A DNA stretch of 64,000 bases, from contig JAJFHA010000017.1 in the NCBI GenBank assembly GCA_021775875.1, forward strand, positions 1 to 64,000, given 5' to 3'. Both the position numbers and the translations under genes were made by a program. The DNA is from Hyphomicrobiales bacterium. GTDB lineage: Bacteria; Pseudomonadota; Alphaproteobacteria; Rhizobiales; NORP267. Under the pieces are notes generated by a model. The model saw only the letters and a program-made list of their open reading frames with translations, was not told where the DNA came from and ran no database searches. Below are positions 59,601 through 64,000 of this stretch, piece after piece (position 1 is the stretch's first letter; every line of letters begins with the position of its first letter).

Positions 59601-59926
59601 CGCGCTACGAAAAGCAGGAGGCTTTGCGCCGCCGCATTCCTGATCTGTGCCCGCCGGACCGCGACCCAAAGCTCAATACAAAACTCAAAAACTGGTGGGT
59701 GCTGGATGATTTTAGGGTCTTCCGGGCCGAAGTGAAAAAGCACTTCAAGGCCGATATCCCCTTGGCCGAGCGCACCGACTGGGAAACCTGGTTCACCCGC
59801 GAAAGGGGAGAGATTGCCCGCCTGTCTTCAGAAATCGCCCGCTTTGAGGCCGATATCAACAAAATCGTCTACCGCCTGTTTGACTTGACCTCAGACGAAA
59901 TCACCTTGCTGGAAGCAAATATCTGA
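56690..59926 (+). CDS. Type IIG restriction-modification enzyme (Eco57I/MmeI-like)
   Basis: A 1078-aa single chain that both cuts and methylates. The N-terminal nuclease has GGRVDLALG near residue 83 and PFELKGAK near 100, fitting PD-(D/E)xK. Helical linker follows. The gamma-class N6-adenine methyltransferase has motif I VVDPACGSGVFLVTAFDYL near 457 and motif IV VVLGNPPYVRQELL near 581. The remainder is a TaqI-like specificity region (KQVYGSPYRGVLTGRNEAFVIDR ... NELKRW) and a helical C-terminus. About 59040-59515 is much more AT-rich than the flanks. No separate S or R subunit lies nearby, as expected for this type. Confidence 0.88.
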   Translation: MSLFNKRILKKSIGNPAPIPSAHLEILSNWARTINDRSIFSENETQIEGDFKSRIIEAVLGYIPAGLEAPQTVAVQELIAGGRVDLALGSFGDDRRIIAPFELKGAKTRDLDAPISGRRETPVEQAWRYARKNSGTKWVLVSNYLEIRLYSYALGEQEYEAFFLKDLTDPDEYARFRLLLSAENLLSGNTQTLLDESGRADKEIGEALYREYRTLRETLIAVIPVKNSSIDAVTAVGAAQKILDRILFVAFAEDTGLLPARSLEQAYQHADPYNPRPVWQNFLSLFRAVDEGNKGLNIPKYNGGLFQPDPAVDEIELPDEICEGFKRIGSYDFETEVGVTILGRIFEQSVSDLERLLARARGDAEDDSDKTGATGRRKRDGIVYTPDYIARFIVERTLGTHINEIFRATMAKHARGDADDYDNLQFAQNSERGKATWNKRELEAWTEFRFKLQTLRVVDPACGSGVFLVTAFDYLKSEYDKVNAKMAELRGSPDLFDPDAEILSQNLYGVDVNAESVEITKLSLWLKTAKKGKELASLDHTIRVGDSLIEDSNFAYLEHGFTWQKAFPEVFANGGFDVVLGNPPYVRQELLSPLKPYLQKRFEVYHGVADLYCYFFERGLRLLKPGGRLGYISSSTFFKTNSGKPLRAYLPNAATLETITDFGDLQIFDGVTTYPAILTMQRREMPKDHALHFWKLDEIPRENFSKSFDAHAENFPQDALTQASWQLENPALRALRTKIVEGKQTLKQVYGSPYRGVLTGRNEAFVIDRQVRDRLVTEDPKSEEILKPVLKGNELKRWRIEPEDLWLILFPKGWTGQNVMTDNEETAWNWLTEQYPAIAGWLLPFAAVCRKRTDKGNFWWELRACDYYEQFKKPKISYIEICSWAPFSFDDKQRYQEATTFFIPAADRFLLALLNSNPIWFFWAATTSFLRGGYQRMKNQYVEPVPIPPAFDTDKAALARLAEACQLAAEARYEKQEALRRRIPDLCPPDRDPKLNTKLKNWWVLDDFRVFRAEVKKHFKADIPLAERTDWETWFTRERGEIARLSSEIARFEADINKIVYRLFDLTSDEITLLEANI
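59040..59515 (+). other. Atypical AT-rich target-recognition segment
   Basis: Within the restriction-modification gene, codons here are A/T-ending (GAATTACGAGCGTGTGATTATTATGAG, AAACCAAAAATCTCTTAT) while flanking codons are GC-ending. The boundaries fall in the region that reads the DNA target in type IIG enzymes. I infer exchange of the specificity domain by recombination. Confidence 0.6.
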
Positions 59927-59971
59927 CGCCTTCATTCTGGTATTCACCGGAATTTCGATGAGGATGGCAAC

Positions 59972-60010
59972 CCCTCACCCTGTCCCTCTCCCACCGGGGA
60001 GAGGGGACGG
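59972..60010. repeat. GC-rich hairpin repeat after the restriction gene
   Basis: GTCCCTCTCCC (59982-59992) pairs with GGGAGAGGGGAC (about 59997-60008) across a three-base loop. The form CCCTCACCC-N-CCCTCTCCC...GGGAGAGGGG is a common dispersed intergenic element in proteobacteria. It may stop transcription from the upstream gene. Confidence 0.55.
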
Positions 60011-60058
60011 AGACGGCGAGGTTAATGTTTGTTGAAATTCCCGAACCAAGCGGCCACC

Positions 60059-60193
60059 TCGTCATCCCGGACAAGCAGCGGCCGGGATGGTTTACATGCC
60101 TCGATGCTGACCCGCCGCGCGATCCGGGATCCAGTCTAGCGATTTCGCTATGGCAACATTGCTCTGGATTCCGGCTTATCGCCGGAATGACGA
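60059..60193. repeat. 135-bp MITE-like element with imperfect terminal inverted repeats
   Basis: TCGTCATCCCGG (60059-60070) and CCGGAATGACGA (60182-60193) are inverted with one mismatch. Inside lie further palindromes such as ATTCCGGCTTATCGCCGGAAT. The ORF 60025-60213 runs through it and is not a gene. The style matches non-autonomous palindromic intergenic repeats of alphaproteobacteria. Confidence 0.55.
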
Positions 60194-60209
60194 ATGAGGG
60201 AAACCCCGC

Positions 60210-60938
60210 CTAAAGCATATCGGTCTTGTCTTCAAAAAGGCAGAGATCGGAAATCAGACATGCCGGGCAATCGGGTTTACGCGCTTTGCACACATAGCGC
60301 CCGTGCAGGATCAGCCAGTGATGGGCATGGAGCCCGAATTCTTCAGGCACATTGGCATCAAGCGCTTTTTCAACTGCCAGCACATCTTTGCCGGGTGCCA
60401 GACCGGTGCGGTTCGAGATGCGGAAAATATGGGTGTCCACCGCCATGGTCGGGTGCCCGAAAGCGATATTGAGGACCACATTGGCGGTCTTGCGGCCAAC
60501 GCCGGGTAAGGAAACAAGGGCGTCGCGGTCTTCGGGAATTTTGCCGTCAAATTCAGCAATCAGTTTTTCGGAAAGGCCAATGACATTTTTCGCCTTGTTG
60601 CGAAACAGACCGATAGTGCGGATATGGTCCCGGACTTGATCTTCGCCAAGCGCCAGCATCTTCTGTGGCGTATCGGCAATCTCGAATAAAGCTTTGGTCG
60701 CCTTGTTGACACCGGCATCGGTCGCTTGGGCTGATAATACCACTGCCACCAGCAGGGTAAAATGATTGATATAATCAAGTTCGCCCTTCGGGTGCGGATC
60801 ATTATCCCGGAACCGCTTGAAAATCTCGAACCGGGCTGGTTCGTCAAGCGGTTTTGATAATCCGGGCGCCGGTTTTTTCGCCTGTACTGGTTTTTTCGCC
60901 CGCGCTGGTTTTTTCGTATGTGTCTTGGATTTAGCCAT
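60210..60938 (-). CDS. nth: Endonuclease III
   Basis: A 242-aa base-excision glycosylase/AP lyase for oxidised pyrimidines. HhH motif SLPGVGRKTANVVL with the catalytic Lys, AVDTHIFRISNRTGL with the catalytic Asp, and the 4Fe-4S site CKARKPDCPACLISDLC (C-x6-C-x2-C-x5-C) are complete. ATG 60938 gives an unusual basic N-terminal tail (KKPARAKKPVQAKKPAPG) before the domain. The tracked 310-aa version adds 68 unrelated residues. Confidence 0.95.
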   Translation of the reverse strand: MAKSKTHTKKPARAKKPVQAKKPAPGLSKPLDEPARFEIFKRFRDNDPHPKGELDYINHFTLLVAVVLSAQATDAGVNKATKALFEIADTPQKMLALGEDQVRDHIRTIGLFRNKAKNVIGLSEKLIAEFDGKIPEDRDALVSLPGVGRKTANVVLNIAFGHPTMAVDTHIFRISNRTGLAPGKDVLAVEKALDANVPEEFGLHAHHWLILHGRYVCKARKPDCPACLISDLCLFEDKTDML

Positions 60939-61145
60939 GGCTGACCTATACTCGGGGTCTGCGCGGCCCCGCAACCCGATTCCTGTTTTTATTCCGGAGC
61001 TTCGCCATGGCCGGGGAAAAACCTGAAACCTGATCAGGAAACGGGTGGCGGAAGGGATCAGGAATACCAATAATGAGGCTGAAGATAATAACCAAGGACA
61101 TGTCCCATGTTGCTCGATCCAGTCGCCCCGCAAGGAGGGCATAAA

Positions 61146-62039
61146 ATGGCTCCGATAAATTCAAGCCCGGCGGATGATTATGATGCGGTGCGCCGGTCGG
61201 TCGAATATCTGATCGACAATTGGCGCAACCAGCCGCCTCTGGGGGCGGTCGCGAAGCATGTGGGATTGAACGAGACCCGGTTTCAGAAATTGTTCAAGCG
61301 CTGGGCCGGGATCTCACCCAAGGATTTTGTCCAGGCCCTGACCATCGATCATGCCCGGTATCTGTTGCGCGATTCAGCGTCTATTCTGGATGCGGCCTAT
61401 GAGGTCGGCCTGTCCGGGCCGGGCCGGTTGCATGACCTATTCGTGACCCACGAGGCCATGACACCCGGCGAATATAAGGCCGGTGGTGCGGGGCTTGAAA
61501 TGATCTACGGGTTTCATGATTGCCCGTTTGGTGAAGCTCTGGTCATGGCGACTTCACGAGGCTTGTCCGGGCTTGCTTTTTGCAATGATATCCGGGGCCG
61601 GGCACCGACGCTTGCCGATATGATCCGACGCTGGCCCAACGCGACTTTCCGGGAAGACCCCGATGCCACGGCTCACTATGCCGCCCGGATTTTCGACCCT
61701 GAACAATGGCGCAGCGAAGAACCCTTACGGGTCGTCATGATAGGCACGGATTTCGAGATCCGGGTCTGGGAAAAATTGCTACGCATTCCTGTCGGTGCAG
61801 CCACCACATATGGCGATCTGGCGGCGGCGTTAGGCAAACCAAAAGCCGCCCGCGCGGTCGGCTCTGCAGTTGGCCGCAATCCGGTTTCTTTCGTGGTGCC
61901 ATGCCACCGGGTGCTGGGCAAAACCGGCAGCGTCACCGGCTATCATTGGGGCGTGACGCGCAAGCACGCCATCATTGGCTGGGAGACCGGGCTGATCAAT
62001 AAATCTTCAGAATCCCTCTCCCTCGGGGATTTTGGGTAA
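61146..62039 (+). CDS. AraC-HTH/Ogt fusion, Ada-like DNA alkylation repair protein
   Basis: A 297-aa protein with an N-terminal AraC-type HTH (VEYLIDNWRNQPPLGAVAKHVGLNETRFQKLFKRWAGISPKDFVQAL) and a C-terminal O6-alkylguanine methyltransferase. FVVPCHRVLGKTGSVTGYHWGVTRKHAIIGWE has the acceptor Cys in PCHRV. The N-terminal Cys-rich zinc domain of E. coli Ada, which senses phosphotriesters, is absent. ATG 61146 follows AAGGAGG. It diverges from nth, another DNA repair gene. Confidence 0.92.
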   Translation: MAPINSSPADDYDAVRRSVEYLIDNWRNQPPLGAVAKHVGLNETRFQKLFKRWAGISPKDFVQALTIDHARYLLRDSASILDAAYEVGLSGPGRLHDLFVTHEAMTPGEYKAGGAGLEMIYGFHDCPFGEALVMATSRGLSGLAFCNDIRGRAPTLADMIRRWPNATFREDPDATAHYAARIFDPEQWRSEEPLRVVMIGTDFEIRVWEKLLRIPVGAATTYGDLAAALGKPKAARAVGSAVGRNPVSFVVPCHRVLGKTGSVTGYHWGVTRKHAIIGWETGLINKSSESLSLGDFG

Positions 62040-62360
62040 TTCACAACCATTTTGTTCCGCGAGATCAGATAACACCAAATTTCGTCGAACAATGGCGTCT
62101 TGTTCGCTTTCTATTGAATTTGACGCATCGATCATCAAAGGCGACATCAATAGAAAGCCAATATTATTGGCAAGCCGCGTCTGCTTTTCACTGTCAAGAT
62201 CAGCGATTCGCCTCAGATTAAACTCGTATTCTGCGGAAATGTGATTGCAGGATAAATTCATATCGCTAGACCGGGTTTCAGTTACTTCATTCGCCACCCG
62301 ACCGCCGCAACCGGTTACACATACAACAATTAGCAACGTGAAAATGAATCTAACGTGCAA
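62007..62360 (-). CDS. Small putative lipoprotein, divergent partner of the next gene
   Basis: A 117-aa protein if started at TTG 62360 after GGGGA. LIVVCVTGC is a lipobox, giving a short lipoprotein. The mature part keeps LSCNHISAEYEFNLRRIADLDSEKQTRLANNIGFLLMSPLMIDASNS and a final Cys in LAEQNGCEL, a pattern I associate with short envelope proteins of unknown role. Its 3' end overlaps the Ada-like gene by 33 bases. The tracked 230-aa ORF runs antisense through the neighbouring lipoprotein. Confidence 0.7.
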   Translation of the reverse strand: MHVRFIFTLLIVVCVTGCGGRVANEVTETRSSDMNLSCNHISAEYEFNLRRIADLDSEKQTRLANNIGFLLMSPLMIDASNSIESEQDAIVRRNLVLSDLAEQNGCELPKIPEGEGF

Positions 62361-62448
62361 ATTTGTAATCCCCGATGTATGATTTACTTTGATTTTTCTG
62401 TAAGCGAGTCTATTCGTTATTTCGGTTTTGTGTGGAGATATATTTAAA

Positions 62449-62988
62449 ATGAATTTTCGTCTTGTGTTTCTGGTATGTACGGCCTTCCTTCTTGCAGGCT
62501 GTGCATCCGGCGCACGTCCTGGCGCCATGACTACAGGAATAACAAATAATATTGTAATTACTGAAAATTCAAAATTACACAAATCTATTTCATTGATCGA
62601 AACTACCGGTGGTCGGGAGACCAATCCACTCTGGACATCGCAAGTTTCTTCGTCTGATTTTGAAGCGGCTCTTAAGCAATCACTTGCTCTCAACGCCATG
62701 CTTGCAGATGCCGACCCAAAATTTGAACTGAAAGCCGAGTTGTTGGGTCTCGATCAACCGGTAATCGGATTTGATTTTACGGTCACGGCAAGAGTGCATT
62801 ATGTCCTTATCGAGAAAGAAAATGGAAATGTGGTTTTTGAACAGGATATTGTTTCACCTTATACCGCAGATTTCTCTGACTCACTTGTTGCAGTTGAGCG
62901 TCTTCGGTTGGCGAATGAAGGTGCGGTAAAGGCGAATATCGAAATGTTCATTCAATCATTGCAACAAACGCCAGCATTGCGAAATTAA
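62449..62988 (+). CDS. Putative lipoprotein of unknown function
   Basis: A 179-aa protein with signal peptide and lipobox FLLAGC. ATG 62449 lies 11 bases after GGAG. The mature domain (VVITENSKLHKSISLIETTGGRETNPLWTSQVSS-like, then FEAALKQSLALNAMLADADPKFELKAELLGLDQP) looks like a compact alpha/beta envelope domain that recurs in alphaproteobacterial lipoproteins. Function is unknown. It is divergent from the lipoprotein at 62007-62360 across an 88-bp AT-rich gap. Confidence 0.75.
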   Translation: MNFRLVFLVCTAFLLAGCASGARPGAMTTGITNNIVITENSKLHKSISLIETTGGRETNPLWTSQVSSSDFEAALKQSLALNAMLADADPKFELKAELLGLDQPVIGFDFTVTARVHYVLIEKENGNVVFEQDIVSPYTADFSDSLVAVERLRLANEGAVKANIEMFIQSLQQTPALRN

Positions 62989-62994
62989 CCTGTT

Positions 62995-63615
62995 TCAGGC
63001 TTCGAGAATACGCTTCTCCAGAACCCTGGTATCGTCTCCGAGACGATAAACCAGCGGTACGCCGGTGCCGAGATTGACGCCTGTAATTTCATCCCGGCCC
63101 AGTCCTTCAAGCACCATGACAAGGGCACGCAGGGAATTTCCATGGGCGGCGACAATGACTCTTTTCCCGGCCATCACATCGGGCAGGATTTTGGTCAGGT
63201 AATAGGGCAGCACCCGCGCTGCGGTATCCTTGAGGCTTTCACCACCGGGTGGCGGAATATCATAAGACCGGCGCCAGATATGGACCTGTTCGTCGCCCCA
63301 TTTTTTCCGCGCATCATCCTTGTTGAGGCCAACGAGGTCACCGTAATCGCGCTCATTCAGTGCTTCATCCTCGATGGTTTCAAGATCAGGCTGGCCGATC
63401 TCATCAAGGATCAACTCAAGTGTCTTTTGCGCCCGCTCCAGTTTGCTCGTATAGGCTAGGTCAAACTGCATCTCTTCGCCTGCCATCCGAACCCCGGCGG
63501 CTTTGGCCTCAATGATGCCTTTTTCCGTGAGGCTGACATCCTTCCAGCCGGTGAACAGGTTTTTGAGGTTCCATTCGCTCTGGCCGTGGCGCACAAGCAC
63601 TAAAAGTCGTTCCAT
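62995..63615 (-). CDS. gpmA: 2,3-bisphosphoglycerate-dependent phosphoglycerate mutase
   Basis: A 206-aa histidine-phosphatase fold enzyme of glycolysis. [30 protein letters not shown] holds the phospho-His, [44 protein letters not shown] the substrate loop, and [20 protein letters not shown] the second His. ATG 63615 follows GGAG. It lies downstream of dapB on the same strand. Confidence 0.95.
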   Translation of the reverse strand: MERLLVLVRHGQSEWNLKNLFTGWKDVSLTEKGIIEAKAAGVRMAGEEMQFDLAYTSKLERAQKTLELILDEIGQPDLETIEDEALNERDYGDLVGLNKDDARKKWGDEQVHIWRRSYDIPPPGGESLKDTAARVLPYYLTKILPDVMAGKRVIVAAHGNSLRALVMVLEGLGRDEITGVNLGTGVPLVYRLGDDTRVLEKRILEA

Positions 63616-63664
63616 AAATATCTCCATCAGGCAAATCAGGGATCGAGCCGAAAAGGTTCAGGGG

Positions 63665-64000
63665 TTACAGCCCCAACACGTCCGTCATGGTGTAAATTCC
63701 GGGCTTTTGGTCTTTGCCCCAAAGCAACGCGGCTACCGCACCACGGGCAAATACCGAGCGGTCTTCGGCCCGGTGGGTCAGTTCGATCCGCTCATGAGGC
63801 CCTGCCAAAAACACGCTATGGTCGCCAACAACCGAACCACCACGCAGCGTCGCAAACCCGATATCTCCCGGGTTTCGCGGGCCCGTATGGCCATCGCGGG
63901 CGCGAACAGACTTTGCTTCCAGATTGATATCGCGCCCTGCCGCCGCCGCCTTGCCGAGCAAATAGGCGGTTCCTGAAGGTGCATCCACCTTGTGACGATG
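63665..64000 (-). CDS. dapB: 4-hydroxy-tetrahydrodipicolinate reductase, C-terminal part
   Basis: The gene runs off the right edge; [20 protein letters not shown] at the boundary is the catalytic segment ([12 protein letters not shown]) of DapB. The visible C-terminal domain ([48 protein letters not shown]) is the substrate-binding half. It makes tetrahydrodipicolinate for lysine and peptidoglycan. The N-terminal NAD(P) domain is outside the window. Confidence 0.93.
   Translation of the reverse strand, partial: HRHKVDAPSGTAYLLGKAAAAGRDINLEAKSVRARDGHTGPRNPGDIGFATLRGGSVVGDHSVFLAGPHERIELTHRAEDRSVFARGAVAALLWGKDQKPGIYTMTDVLGL

Noticed and set aside
60025-60213. 62-aa ORF in the nth upstream gap
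   Set aside because: It lies entirely in palindromic intergenic repeats.

Overview
The window is a chromosomal segment of an alphaproteobacterium. The evidence is gene order rather than any single gene: rho/hemJ/hemE on one side of an origin-like region and a PPSR-type regulator, maf, aroE, coaE, dnaQ, secB, fxsA, a Tim44-like gene, mltA and an Smr gene on the other. The parB-parA-rsmG-mnmG-mnmE block, hslVU next to hisB-hisH-hisA-hisF-hisE, and a CtrA-like box in the origin fit the same group. Base composition is moderate, and TTG start codons behind good Shine-Dalgarno sequences recur. I cannot name genus or species.

Layout. (1) 1-1610: 3' part of an autotransporter gene cut by the left edge. 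(2) about 1846-8266: an accessory segment bounded by two direct repeats of roughly 260-280 bp. The right repeat runs into an intact tRNA-Gly(GCC); the left ends in a 3' fragment of a tRNA-Gly gene. Between them lies a minus-strand operon (GST, NTF2-like protein, 4-OT-type tautomerase, two nitronate monooxygenase paralogues, a GFA/CENP-V protein), a divergent HxlR regulator and an unrecognised 330-aa protein. No integrase is visible. (3) 8445-14740: proofreading and housekeeping genes (YbaK-type editing protein, thioredoxin/TPR, LON-domain, Trm112, UbiH-like, TesB), then amtB behind a sigma54-like promoter and a collapsed glnK. (4) 14962-22165: ftsK, lolA, a probable small RNA, xthA, a cNMP-domain protein with an orphan response regulator, an L,D-transpeptidase and a YggS protein. 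(5) 22295-32403: leuS-lptE-holA facing parB-parA-rsmG-mnmG-mnmE, with three parS sites. (6) 32481-41565: a YyaL-type protein, rho, hemJ, hemE, oriC, and the PPSR-maf-aroE-coaE-dnaQ run. (7) 41571-56677: secB, fxsA, Tim44-like, mltA, Smr, a dimethylglycine-dehydrogenase-like enzyme, hslUV, the his cluster, coaA, an adenosine kinase and an EI24/CysZ protein. (8) 56690-64000: a single-chain type IIG restriction-modification enzyme with an AT-rich specificity region, intergenic repeats, nth, an AraC/Ogt-type repair protein, two small lipoproteins, gpmA and the C-terminal part of dapB.

How it works together. The centre is the replication and segregation hub: oriC lies about 4.5-9 kb from the parS sites and parAB, and genes on both sides mostly point away from it. 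The left end is horizontally acquired cargo whose enzymes together suggest glutathione-linked clearing of nitro or carbonyl electrophiles. A recurring oddity is short N-terminal relics of deleted genes that still sit in their expected operon position: glnK (good evidence), an NmrA/SDR-type gene (fair) and possibly hemH (weak).
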